The position numbers and the translations under genes were made by a program. A DNA stretch of 64,000 nt from Hymenobacter terrenus (lineage in GTDB: Bacteria; Bacteroidota; Bacteroidia; Cytophagales; Hymenobacteraceae), in NCBI RefSeq assembly GCF_000972495.1, contig NZ_LATM01000012.1, positions 86,297 to 150,296 on the forward strand, given 5' to 3'. Below, piece by piece: positions 1 to 8,016 of this stretch (positions are counted from its first letter, which is position 1; each line of letters starts with the position of its first letter). The notes beneath the pieces were generated by a model. The model had not been told where the DNA came from, ran no database searches, and saw only the letters and a list, made by a program, of their open reading frames with translations.

Positions 1-1
1 C

Positions 2-577
2 TATAAAGGCCCCAAAATCGAACACTTTTACCTCGAATCAAACTTCGCTACCGATAAAAAAGCCTCGCAAATCAACGTGATGCGCACCCGCGGCAAGCGT
101 GTAGTGGCCGAAGCTGTGGTGAAGCGCGACGTGCTGCAACAGCGCATGCGCGTGACGCCCGAGCAGCTGGCGTACCACGGACAGGTGAGCAACGTAGGCG
201 CCTTTATTTCGGGCGCCAACAACAATGGTGCGCACTCGGCCAACGGCATCACAGCCTTATTTATCGCCACGGGCCAGGACGTGGCCAACGTGAGTGAGTC
301 ATCAGCCGGCATTCTGTATTCGGAGGTCACGGCAGCAGGGGATTTGTACATCAGCATCACCATTCCGTCGCTCATCGTGGCCACCCACGGCGGCGGCACC
401 GGCCTGGCCACCCAGAACGAGTGCCTGCAAATGCTGGGCTGCGTGGGCCGCGATACGGTGCGCAAGTTTGCCGAAATCGTGGCCGGCGTAGTACTGGCCG
501 GCGAATTAAGTTTGGGCGCGGCCATCAGCAGCTCCGATTGGGTAAGCAGCCACGAGCAATATGGCCGTAACCGATAG
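2..577 (+). CDS. Hydroxymethylglutaryl-CoA reductase, 3' part
   Basis: C-terminal 191 residues of HMG-CoA reductase, which reduces HMG-CoA to mevalonate with NAD(P)H in the mevalonate route to isoprenoids. The reading frame is already open at the left edge, so the 5' part lies outside the window. Visible family motifs are DKKAS.IN with the catalytic lysine, the cofactor-side GQDVAN with the catalytic aspartate, the glycine-rich THGGGTGLATQ segment, and a C-terminal SSHEQYGRNR carrying the expected catalytic histidine. The motif spacing looks like the class I type, but class assignment from a fragment is an inference. The stop is TAG at 575-577. The next 350 bases are non-coding repeats, so no downstream partner can be assigned. 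Confidence 0.93.
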   Translation, partial: YKGPKIEHFYLESNFATDKKASQINVMRTRGKRVVAEAVVKRDVLQQRMRVTPEQLAYHGQVSNVGAFISGANNNGAHSANGITALFIATGQDVANVSESSAGILYSEVTAAGDLYISITIPSLIVATHGGGTGLATQNECLQMLGCVGRDTVRKFAEIVAGVVLAGELSLGAAISSSDWVSSHEQYGRNR

Positions 578-693
578 GGTTTGGAGCCAGGCAAAGAATC
601 AGCAAAACGTCCTGCTTCAGCAAGGCCGGCAGGACGCTCTACTCATCTTAATAGGGGTTCTCAGGTTGGTATACGCCGCTCAGCCAGGGAAAT

Positions 694-730
694 CTCACCC
701 CCGGCCTCTCTCCAAAGAGAGGGGGAGCCT
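694..730. repeat. Short C/G-rich hairpin repeat
   Basis: CTCTCTC and AGAGAG arms around CAA, flanked by CCCCCGG on the left and GGGGGAG on the right, give a short stem. It has the look of a dispersed intergenic repeat. A copy-number search of the genome would decide. Confidence 0.35.
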
Positions 731-764
731 GATGACATCGTATCTAACGTGAGAACCGCTGTAG

Positions 765-905
765 GTGTAGCGGACTGGGCCGTAGCGCGGATGCTGTAGT
801 CCGGCGTATCCGGCGGACACCCGAACGATTCGAATGGCGCGGGGACGCGGGCTACAAAGTCCGCGTTACGGCGCTACGGTACACCGACCCCGAGAATTAC
901 TATAA
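765..905. repeat. MITE-like repeat, diverged copy
   Basis: Contains TACACCGACCCCGA and, on the complementary strand, GTAACGCGGACTTTGTAG followed by CCCGCG. Both blocks recur in the 17487-17618 element. The shared order of the blocks suggests one non-coding repeat family; the ends of this copy are uncertain. Confidence 0.45.
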
Positions 906-933
906 CCTGTATTTACACGCTCAGCTATTGTCA

Positions 934-1668
934 ATGAAACCAGCCGCTACTCTTTTATGTGGGCTTATCCTAGGCCTACTGGCTGCCCCGGCCCACGCCC
1001 AAGCCGCGCGCGACCTGACCGATATTGGCCTGGAATTATACCAGCGCGCCAATGCCCCTAATGCCCTGGAACGCATGCGCAAGGACCTGATTGATGCCCC
1101 GGAAGCCTATTTGGTGGCCATCGACCAACCGGGCACGCTGGTGCTGCTTACCAAGCGCCGCATCCGGGTGCCGGCCCTGAAATACAACGTGGCTCTGCAC
1201 TTGGTTGAAGCGCAGGACTCGACGGGAAGCCATGTCTGGCCAGTGGGCAGCATCGATGGGTTTTACATGGGCCAGGGGTCCGACGCAAGGCACTTCCGCA
1301 GTTGCCTCGTGCGCGACGGCAGCCTGAAGAAAGATTTCGTTGAAATATTGACGGAGGGCGATGCCCCCCCGATTGTGCTGGGTGTGCAGCACGTTTATTT
1401 CCACGAAGATGCCGCAATCGACCCCGTTCTGCGCACCGAAACCAGGAAGGCCCGCACCGCCATCAATCAGGTAGTACTGACCGGGCCTGGTGCCTCACCC
1501 CAGGAGCCGTTGCGCCCCGTTACGCTCAACCAGCGCGGCGTAACACGTCTATTTGGCCCCCACGCGGCCGAGGTACAAGCCTACGCCACTAAAGAGCACC
1601 TCAGCTACACCGACTTAGGCCAGGTACTACGCATAGTGGAATATTATAACCAAAAAACAATAAAATAG
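934..1668 (+). CDS. Secreted protein of unknown function, paralog 1
   Basis: 244 residues from the ATG at 934 (a TTG at 928 is also in frame but less likely). The N-terminus is a clear Sec signal peptide: a lysine, a hydrophobic core LLCGLILGLLAA and a cleavage-like AHAQA. I do not recognise the family. Its sequence is related to the next gene: both carry L.LVEAQDS followed by WPVGS and G, and both end with LRP..LNQ, V.RLFG, and a final YN. This pair suggests tandem duplication. Two beta-rich segments around LHLVEAQDS and FVEILTEGD are visible. No transmembrane segment follows the signal, so export to periplasm or surface is expected. Confidence 0.75.
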   Translation: MKPAATLLCGLILGLLAAPAHAQAARDLTDIGLELYQRANAPNALERMRKDLIDAPEAYLVAIDQPGTLVLLTKRRIRVPALKYNVALHLVEAQDSTGSHVWPVGSIDGFYMGQGSDARHFRSCLVRDGSLKKDFVEILTEGDAPPIVLGVQHVYFHEDAAIDPVLRTETRKARTAINQVVLTGPGASPQEPLRPVTLNQRGVTRLFGPHAAEVQAYATKEHLSYTDLGQVLRIVEYYNQKTIK

Positions 1669-1869
1669 ACCTTATTATCAGCGCTTTGTTCAAAACTCAA
1701 ATATGGCAGGCAACGCCAACGCCAGTAATATCGAGTCGAGGGCTAGGAGATTTTAAAGGGTATACTGGGCACTACGTCCCTATTACCAGTTCTTCTGAAA
1801 CTACTTAGTGCTAAATGGCATGATAGTTGAAAATAATCCCCAACTATGTGAAATAGACTGATAAAATTG

Positions 1870-1877
1870 TAGTTTTG
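1870..1877 (+). promoter_or_regulatory. Bacteroidota -7 promoter box
   Basis: TAGTTTTG matches the TAnnTTTG consensus used by the primary sigma factor of Bacteroidota. It lies about 40 bases before the GTG start of the secreted protein at 1918. The -33 region is weak. Confidence 0.4.
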
Positions 1878-1917
1878 CCCCCTCTTTCTTCATCTTTCAG
1901 TAATACAAGCTACATCT

Positions 1918-2649
1918 GTGAAGTATCCCTATTATTTATACGCTCTTATTTTAGCAGTCTGCTGGCAACCCGCTACTGCCCAAACCTCACGAGACCAAGC
2001 TGAAGCCCACACCTTGTACCGTCAGGCGAATTCGGCACCAACCAAGAACACCCTGCGGGCGGCGCTAACCAAGCAATCAACAGGCTTTCTGGGTGACGGC
2101 ACATTCCAGTTAGGGGCCCTGCGGACCTTTGATGGGCGCTACCGGCCAGTACCGGGTGTGCGTTTCCACGCCGGCCTACGCTTGGTAGAAGCACAGGATT
2201 CTATCGATGGCGACTCGACTCACCTGTGGCCCGTAGGCAGCCTGCGCGGTTTCGACCTGGGAGAAATTGGTGGTACTGGCGCGACAGCCCTCCGCCGCTT
2301 CCGCACACGTTTGGTGAAGGAGGGCAGCGCCGGCACCCGCCGCGAGTATGTAGAGGTATTAACCGCCGTTGATACCGGGCCATTACTATTGGTCTGGCTC
2401 TACAACTCGGGGGCCGCAGCGTTGGCCGGCCGCATCTCTTCGGCCCCCCTGGTCCTGGTGGGGCCCGGCAACGAGACCACCGAGGCGCTACGTCCGCTCG
2501 ACCTTAATCAGGCCGATGTGTTGCGCTTATTTGGTAAGCGCGCCGACGACCTGCGCATCTTCGCGAGCATCCAGCATCTGCAATACACCCAGCCCACCGA
2601 CGTGGCCCGCATGATTGACCATTACAACCGGATGGCCATCGTAAGGTAG
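1918..2649 (+). CDS. Secreted protein of unknown function, paralog 2
   Basis: 243 residues from a GTG start. The first 22 residues form a signal peptide (YLYALILAVCWQPATAQ). The protein is a diverged paralog of the gene at 934: shared blocks are R.VEAQDS, LWPVGSLRGF.LG, EYVEVLTA, and the C-terminal LRPLDLNQ..VLRLFG with a closing HYNR. The family is unknown to me. A gap of 249 bp separates the two copies and a TAnnTTTG box precedes this one, so it probably has its own promoter. A convergent terminator follows. Confidence 0.75.
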   Translation: MKYPYYLYALILAVCWQPATAQTSRDQAEAHTLYRQANSAPTKNTLRAALTKQSTGFLGDGTFQLGALRTFDGRYRPVPGVRFHAGLRLVEAQDSIDGDSTHLWPVGSLRGFDLGEIGGTGATALRRFRTRLVKEGSAGTRREYVEVLTAVDTGPLLLVWLYNSGAAALAGRISSAPLVLVGPGNETTEALRPLDLNQADVLRLFGKRADDLRIFASIQHLQYTQPTDVARMIDHYNRMAIVR

Positions 2650-2670
2650 TTTTCAATAGCAATTACCGAT

Positions 2671-2716
2671 TATCAGCCCGTCCTGCTTTGGCTCTGCTCA
2701 GCAGAACGGGCTGATA
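2671..2716. terminator. Convergent terminator hairpin
   Basis: TATCAGCCCGTCCTGCT pairs with AGCAGAACGGGCTGATA at 16 of 17 positions with a 12-base loop. It sits between converging genes ending at 2649 and 2750 and probably ends transcription from both sides. Confidence 0.7.
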
Positions 2717-2749
2717 TAATTTAGGTTTAATTGACCACCTAACTGCAAA

Positions 2750-3955
2750 TCAGTCCATCATATCCGCTGACTTAGGCGGGTCGGGCACGAAGCCAGGATT
2801 CCAGCTCATGGGATAACGGGGGTCTACGTAGGGCAGAGCTGCCTCGGTGAGGTAGAGCGGGCGGAAGGTGTCGACCATGACGGCTAGCTCGTGGGTTTCT
2901 TTTTTGCCGAGGCTAGCTTCTACGGTGCCGGGGTGCGGGCCGTGCGGCAACCCAGTGGGGTGCCAGGTGAAGGAGGCCAAATCGACGCCTTTGCGCGACA
3001 TGAAATTGCCTGCCACGTAATACAGCACTTCATCAGAATCGACGTTAGAATGATTGTAGGGCGCCGGGATGCTGAGCGGATGGTAGTCGAAGAGGCGCGG
3101 CACGAAGGAGCAGATGACGTAGTTGTGCCCCTCGAAAGTTTGATGCACGGGCGGGGGCTGGTGCAGCCGCCCGGTTATGGGCTCAAAATCGTGAATGCTG
3201 AAGGCATAGGGGTAAAAATACCCGTCCCAGCCCACCACATCGAACGGCGAATGCGCGTAGGTGAGCTGGTGTAAAAAGCCTTCCTTCTTAACTTGCACGA
3301 GGTAATCACCCTCGGGAAAATCGTCGGTAATCAGCTCCGATGGCGGACGCATGTCGCGCTCGCAGTAGGGCGAGTGTTCCAGCAGCTGCCCGAAGTGGTT
3401 GCGGTAGCGACGCACGGTTTCCACTGGACTGAACGACTCGATAATCAGCAGCCGGACCGGGCCTTCTTCAAAGTGTAGCTGGTGAATGACCGTGCGCGGC
3501 ACCACGACGTAGTCGCCGGGCTCGAAAGCTACTTTGCCCATCTGGCTCCATAGCTCGCCGCGGCCTTCGTGCACGAAAATCACCTCATCGGCCTGGGCGT
3601 TTTTATAGTAGTACTCCATCCGCCGCGCCGTGGGGTTGCAGATGCTCATCGTCACGTCGGCATTGCCGAGCAAGGTTTGGCGAGCGGAGAGGTAGTCGCC
3701 GCCGGTGCTGGTTTGGGCCAGGGTGCGCAAGTGCTCGGGCTGGAGCGGCCGGTCCTTCAGCACCTTGGCCCCGTAGGGTTTGGGCTCCCCTACTTGCTTG
3801 ATTTGTGTGGGTGGGTGCACATGGTAGAGCAACGACGATACGCCGTGAAACCCGAGCGTGCCCACTAGCTGCTCTGAGTAAAGTGTGCCATCGGGCTGAC
3901 GAAATTGGGTGTGACGCTTGCGTGGAATCTGGCCGAGGCGGTGGTAATGAGCCAT
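2750..3955 (-). CDS. hmgA: Homogentisate 1,2-dioxygenase
   Basis: 401 residues from the ATG at 3955; the upstream in-frame extension to 4006 looks non-coding. The enzyme opens the ring of homogentisate with Fe(II) and O2 to maleylacetoacetate, in tyrosine/phenylalanine breakdown. Cupin-type motifs are visible. The iron ligands expected from the family correspond to His302 and an acidic residue at 308-309 in HSNVDSDE, and to His338 in LPHGPHPG. EGRGELWSQMGKVAFEPGDYVVVP around residues 130-153 forms the N-terminal cupin. Length is close to the shorter bacterial forms. No other tyrosine-degradation gene is adjacent. Confidence 0.93.
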   Translation of the reverse strand: MAHYHRLGQIPRKRHTQFRQPDGTLYSEQLVGTLGFHGVSSLLYHVHPPTQIKQVGEPKPYGAKVLKDRPLQPEHLRTLAQTSTGGDYLSARQTLLGNADVTMSICNPTARRMEYYYKNAQADEVIFVHEGRGELWSQMGKVAFEPGDYVVVPRTVIHQLHFEEGPVRLLIIESFSPVETVRRYRNHFGQLLEHSPYCERDMRPPSELITDDFPEGDYLVQVKKEGFLHQLTYAHSPFDVVGWDGYFYPYAFSIHDFEPITGRLHQPPPVHQTFEGHNYVICSFVPRLFDYHPLSIPAPYNHSNVDSDEVLYYVAGNFMSRKGVDLASFTWHPTGLPHGPHPGTVEASLGKKETHELAVMVDTFRPLYLTEAALPYVDPRYPMSWNPGFVPDPPKSADMMD

Positions 3956-4570
3956 AAGAAAGGGGGGTGGGATTAGGGCAGTGAAGTTACGGGCTGCGGT
4001 AGTCATTGCGAAATTAGCCCAGTCATTGAGTTTGGATGAGGCGGCTCTCTGGTTGGTCTGGATTGCTTTAAATTACCCCAATCTGCGGAGATTATGAGAC
4101 ACGAGAATAGGAGCAAAAAGCCATCTTAATAATGCATAGCATATTTTTTTTAAAGCAGCTAGAGTACCTCTGAAAACAAGCCAGCTGCCCACATACGCCT
4201 TTTGGACTAACCTTTTAACCTAAGGCCAAGAAGTAGACGCGCAACAGTTGCCTGTGATGTACCGAACGCTAACTCGTCCGATTTCGATCTGTGGCATCGT
4301 AACAGCATCATCCGACGCTTCAAGCCCCCGCACGCGCAGGGCGTACGGGGGCTTGAAGAGCCGCCACTGAGTTTAGTGTCAGATTCTTACTGATTTGGTA
4401 TGCCCTTCCAACTTCGCCAGGGCCCTCTGTCACTTCTTGTTGATTAGCCCCTGCTTCTAACCGGCCGACCCACACCAAATTAATAGCTAGAAATTCACAT
4501 ACTACTGATGGCTTAGAAAAGCTTGAGAAGCCTAATAAAATGTAGTTTGTTTTGAGGGCTTAATTTAAGC
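3956..4570. other. Long intergenic region with one hairpin
   Basis: No gene is supported. Composition is AT-richer than the flanks. The only structured element is the hairpin at 4318-4358. Confidence 0.5.
4318..4358. terminator. Stem-loop, possible terminator
   Basis: CTTCAAGCCCCCG and CGGGGGCTTGAAG form a perfect 13-bp stem with a 15-base loop. No long T run follows, so it could be a dispersed palindrome instead of a terminator. Confidence 0.45.
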
Positions 4571-5374
4571 TTATTGCCTGCGGGCAGCTGCAAGAATAAG
4601 GTCGGCTATTTCACGGGGACGCGCGACCGGAGACGCATGACTGGCGGCAATCTCTACAGTTTGAGCCTTCATGCGCTGCGCCAAAAACCGCTCCAGGCCC
4701 GGGTCGATGACGCGGTCAAGGGTGGAGACGGCATACCACGAGGGCTTTGTTTTCCACGCCGCTTGGGTGGTCTTTTGAGAAAAGAGCGTGGCCGAAATGG
4801 GTCCTTGGGTAGCGGCCATTACCCTGGCCCTGGCCGGAGGTATGTCTGGCGCGAAATTCGCGACGAAGCCGGCCTCGTCGAGTTGGGCGAACCCGTCGGC
4901 GACGCGGATGAACGCCCCACCGGGCGGGGTGGGAAAGCGTTTGGCCACGTCCTCAAACGCCTCTCCGGCATCAGGGGCCAGCGCCGCCACGTACACCAAG
5001 CCCACCACTTTGGGGTCAGTGCCCGCTTCAGTAATGACGACGCCACCGTAAGAATGCCCAACCAGCACCACGGGGCCCTCTTGCTGGGCTATGGCCCGCC
5101 GCGTCGCGGCCACGTCATCGGCTAAGGAGGTAAGTGGGTTTTGTACGGCCGTCACGTGCAGGCCTGCTTCTTGGAGCAGACCGATTACCTCATTCCAGCT
5201 TGAACCGTCAGCCCAGGCCCCGTGAACCAAGACTACATTATGCGTGCGAAATTCATCCATTTTCTTTTGCGTGTTGGGTTTGACGTTTTGCTTGTTGGGT
5301 TGGGCACTGGCCGGACCAGCTATCGGTACAGCGATGCTAAATAGTGCGGCTGCGAGTAAGTGACGTAGAATCAC
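4571..5374 (-). CDS. Exported alpha/beta hydrolase
   Basis: 267 residues from a GTG start. Residues 1-24 form a signal peptide (LLAAALFSIAVPIAGPASAQ), so the enzyme is probably periplasmic. The alpha/beta-hydrolase fold is shown by VVLVHGAWADGSSW (oxyanion region, residues 47-60), the nucleophile elbow GHSYGG with Ser108, and a C-terminal His246 in ASHASPVARP. It resembles small esterase/chloroperoxidase-like hydrolases often annotated only as alpha/beta fold hydrolase; the substrate is unknown. It lies 55 bp downstream of the MBL-fold gene on the same strand, with an AraC regulator further upstream, so these three could be one transcription unit. Confidence 0.85.
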   Translation of the reverse strand: MILRHLLAAALFSIAVPIAGPASAQPNKQNVKPNTQKKMDEFRTHNVVLVHGAWADGSSWNEVIGLLQEAGLHVTAVQNPLTSLADDVAATRRAIAQQEGPVVLVGHSYGGVVITEAGTDPKVVGLVYVAALAPDAGEAFEDVAKRFPTPPGGAFIRVADGFAQLDEAGFVANFAPDIPPARARVMAATQGPISATLFSQKTTQAAWKTKPSWYAVSTLDRVIDPGLERFLAQRMKAQTVEIAASHASPVARPREIADLILAAARRQ

Positions 5375-5429
5375 GATAGATGATACATTAAGATTAAATC
5401 AAACGCGGGGGACCAGCTGGCCGAGCCAG

Positions 5430-6308
5430 TTAGTGCGCACTAGATTGCAGTTCGGCCACTATACCGTTAATGTTCAGTTCGATCAGGCCCGCCAGTGGTA
5501 GGTCGGGGTAACGTCGGAGTACCTCCTGCCGAATGCTAGCACGGGCGGCCTCAGGTAAGGGGGCGTTGTCAAACGCTGACAGGTGCTGTTCTACCAAACC
5601 CTTAAAAAAAACAATGTAGTCTGCTTGCTCGGCCAGCATAGTTGGGGTGCCAGGTTGGCCATGGCCCACATACACGGCGTGCGCGTGCTGGTAGTGCTGC
5701 TGCGCCCGCGCCAACTGCGTCAACCAAGCCTGCGAGTGGCTTTCCGCCAGCCACGGGTGCACCTGGTGATAGGCCAAATCGCCGGCAAACAAGGTGCCGG
5801 AAGCGGGCAGGTACACCGTCATCATATTCGAGGTTTCGCCCTCTCCCCATTCTTCAACCACGAAGTCGAGGCCGCCGACGGTCACGGTTTCGCCCGGGTG
5901 CAGGATGTGCGTCGGCAGGGTAGTACGCGTGGGGTAGTCGGCCCCGTGGATGGGTGTCCAATACGCACGCTTAGTTGCTTCGACTGCTGCAATTCCGTCT
6001 GCCGTGGCTTGCGTGGCGTACACGGGAACCGATGGTCCATCCTCGAGCAGCACACCTACGCCGTTGAAATGGTCGGGGTGCGGATGGGTCACGAAGATGG
6101 CCGCCAGCGGCCGGCCCGTGGCCCGAAGCTGCGCGCGCAGTCCCTGAGCTTCCGACAGCAGAAACTGTGTGTCGATGACAACTATACCGGCGGTTGTCTC
6201 GACCAGATATGAATTGACAAAGAAGGCCTCCGGCCGGGAGGTATAACACTGAATGGGCGGCGCAGGCTGAAGCTCTGCGTCGTAGGGCGGAGCGAGAGAT
6301 ATTGTCAT
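5430..6308 (-). CDS. MBL-fold metallo-hydrolase
   Basis: 292 residues with the metallo-beta-lactamase fold. The metal-binding signature HPHPDH falls at residues 75-80 (His75, His77, Asp79, His80). GDLAYHQVH around residue 175 and VGHGQPG near 215 supply further expected ligands. No signal peptide is visible, so the enzyme is likely cytoplasmic. The general fold covers lactonases, glyoxalases and other hydrolases, and I cannot choose among them. It is placed between an AraC regulator (100 bp upstream) and an exported hydrolase (55 bp downstream), all on the minus strand, which suggests shared control. Confidence 0.85.
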   Translation of the reverse strand: MTISLAPPYDAELQPAPPIQCYTSRPEAFFVNSYLVETTAGIVVIDTQFLLSEAQGLRAQLRATGRPLAAIFVTHPHPDHFNGVGVLLEDGPSVPVYATQATADGIAAVEATKRAYWTPIHGADYPTRTTLPTHILHPGETVTVGGLDFVVEEWGEGETSNMMTVYLPASGTLFAGDLAYHQVHPWLAESHSQAWLTQLARAQQHYQHAHAVYVGHGQPGTPTMLAEQADYIVFFKGLVEQHLSAFDNAPLPEAARASIRQEVLRRYPDLPLAGLIELNINGIVAELQSSAH

Positions 6309-6408
6309 GTGAGCGGGTTGATTAACGATTTGTCAGGCCTGAAAGTAAAGACTTTAGGAAGGCAAAACTAGTCCGACCCCGCCGGTTCCTACTAGATAAA
6401 ACCGCCTT

Positions 6409-7281
6409 TCACATGGACTTTTCGACAAGCTGTTTCCGAAAGACTTCTGCGCTCTGGCCCACTTTGAGCCGGAACAGCCGCGAGAAGTATGCGGGGTCAT
6501 CGAAGCCCAGCAAAAAAGCAATTTCGCTGACGCGGTGGTCCGTGTAGCCTAAATAGCGTTTGGCTTCCAGCAGTAGCCGTTCCAGAATCAACTGCTGCGT
6601 CGAGTAGCCCCGAGCTGCGCGAATGGCTGCTGCCAATTGTCGCGGAGAGCAGTGCAGAGCCGTGGCATAGAATCCGACGCTATGCTGCTCGCGGAAATGC
6701 GCTTCCAATAGCGCGCTGAACCGCTGGTTGAGTTCAGCCGCACTATCCAGGCACAAGATTTCTGCTGGCAAACAAGTGGCTTCGAGCTTATGGAGAACCG
6801 CAACCAACAGACTTTGTAACACGGTGCTTCCCCCTACCAGCGTTGGCTGGGCGTGCTCTTGGCGAATCTCCTGAAGCAACCGCACAGTACTGGCGCACGT
6901 CGGCGTACAGAGCCGCGACGGGCAAAGCGGATCGAAGAGGCGGAACGAGCGCAGCGCGTGGGCCTGTGCCGACGTTAGGAAATCGTCGTCAAACAGCACC
7001 AGCCCTCCGCAACAGTCCTCGCCGCCGTCGAATCGGTGAATGCTACCGCGTGGCATGAACAATACCTCGGCTGGCCCTAGGATATACTCGCGGAAATCGA
7101 CTAGATGGCGGCTATGGCCCTGCTCCATCCACAGCAGCTCATGAAACTCGTGGCGGTGGTGGCCCGGCGGCAGCATGCGCTCCCGTTCCCAACCAGGAAA
7201 TACCGCTATCACTTCGCAACGTAGTAGACGGCCGTCCGGCCGGTAGAAGGGTGCCTTGGGGATATCAGGAATAGAAGCCAT
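6409..7281 (-). CDS. AraC-family transcriptional regulator
   Basis: 290 residues. The N-terminal half is cupin-like, with HHRHEFHELLW and LGPAEVLFMPRGSIHRFDG. The C-terminal ~100 residues form the double HTH of AraC proteins: FYATALHCSPRQLAAAIRAARG, then YLGYTDHRVSEIAFLLGFDDPAYFSRLFRLKVGQSAEVFRK. Such proteins bind DNA and respond to a small ligand through the cupin. It is upstream of and co-directional with the MBL-fold and alpha/beta hydrolase genes and is a reasonable candidate regulator for them. The ligand is unknown. Confidence 0.9.
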   Translation of the reverse strand: MASIPDIPKAPFYRPDGRLLRCEVIAVFPGWERERMLPPGHHRHEFHELLWMEQGHSRHLVDFREYILGPAEVLFMPRGSIHRFDGGEDCCGGLVLFDDDFLTSAQAHALRSFRLFDPLCPSRLCTPTCASTVRLLQEIRQEHAQPTLVGGSTVLQSLLVAVLHKLEATCLPAEILCLDSAAELNQRFSALLEAHFREQHSVGFYATALHCSPRQLAAAIRAARGYSTQQLILERLLLEAKRYLGYTDHRVSEIAFLLGFDDPAYFSRLFRLKVGQSAEVFRKQLVEKSM

Positions 7282-7528
7282 GGGTGCACTAGACTGGAAT
7301 CTTTTTAAGGGGCAAATTAAAAAAATTCAACCATCTTCTGAGGTTGCACGAGCATATAGCAATTACCCCAATCAATTTAACACTGTCGCTATATGCCGGG
7401 AGGTCAGTGAGCAGAAAGATAGGAGCATCTGCATAGGCGGTGGAGCGAGAAGTGCTGCTCAAGTGCGCAAGAAGCACGTCCATATCGTGCAGGCTAACAA
7501 CCGCGCCAGCGCGTACGGACAGTAGCAC

Positions 7529-7664
7529 CCTGTTAGGTAGAAAATGTTTCAATTTTCACGAGGTTTTCTACCTAACAGGTATAAAGCGTCTCAGTTTTGT
7601 CAGAAGTTTTATACCTGCCAGGTATAAAGTCTTTGCGTTTTGCGGAGGGTTTATACCTGGCAGG
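7529..7664. repeat. Tandem array of three related hairpins
   Basis: Three stems share the core CCTGNNAGGTA(T/G)AAA. The first has perfect 16-bp arms (CCTGTTAGGTAGAAAA with its complement at 7564-7579). The third has perfect 15-bp arms (CCTGCCAGGTATAAA with its complement at 7650-7664). The middle stem uses the right part of the first and left part of the third. Loops are about 19-21 bases. This is a palindromic repeat cluster of unknown function. Confidence 0.7.
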
Positions 7665-7717
7665 GAAGAGACAGGCTGGCCCTGACCTGCGACTGGAGAA
7701 CTCATACCAGGGTGTAG

Positions 7718-7936
7718 GCAGCCAGCCTTGAGGCAGCCGAGTACACACAATATGCAGCCGAGTTGGAGGCTATAATGAACCGCGAGTTCAGCGGCTCCAT
7801 CCTGGAAGAGCAGCCTCAGTACTACAACAAGTTGGACAACCTACGCCACTATCGCGTCATCGCCCGCATTCACGAGTTGCTCAGCACCCACCCTGAAATC
7901 TTATCAGACTACGAGCGGGAGATGCTGGCTTTGTAG
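7718..7936 (+). pseudogene. Possible gene relic, C-terminal fragment
   Basis: An open frame runs from just after a TAG at 7715 to a TAG at 7934-7936. An ATG at 7775 would give only 53 residues. The amino acid pattern looks protein-like (EYTQYAAELEA, then LDNLRHYRVIARIHELLSTH), with helix-forming composition, but there is no usable start near the beginning. I do not recognise the family. It may be the tail of a gene whose front was lost when the adjacent repeats arrived. Confidence 0.3.
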
Positions 7937-8016
7937 TCCCGCATTTGCTACCACCAGCACTGAGACTGGAACTTGATGCCAGAGCGCGTGGCCCCGAGAT
8001 TTTTTAAATAATTTCA

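Larger units (their letters stand above)
578..933. other. Intergenic region with repeats, no gene
   Basis: This 356-bp stretch has no convincing gene; the short open frames are shadows. It holds a small hairpin repeat near 694-730 and a longer palindrome-like repeat near 765-905 that is related to one at 17487-17618. It separates the reductase gene from a secreted-protein gene. Confidence 0.6.
7282..8016. other. Intergenic region with repeats and a gene relic
   Basis: No intact gene over 735 bp. It contains a tandem set of hairpins at 7529-7664 and an open stretch at 7718-7936 without a convincing start. Confidence 0.55.

Noticed and set aside
7529..7664. CRISPR-like array
   Set aside because: Repeats are inverted hairpins that share arms, not direct repeats with unique spacers of constant length, and no cas gene is present.
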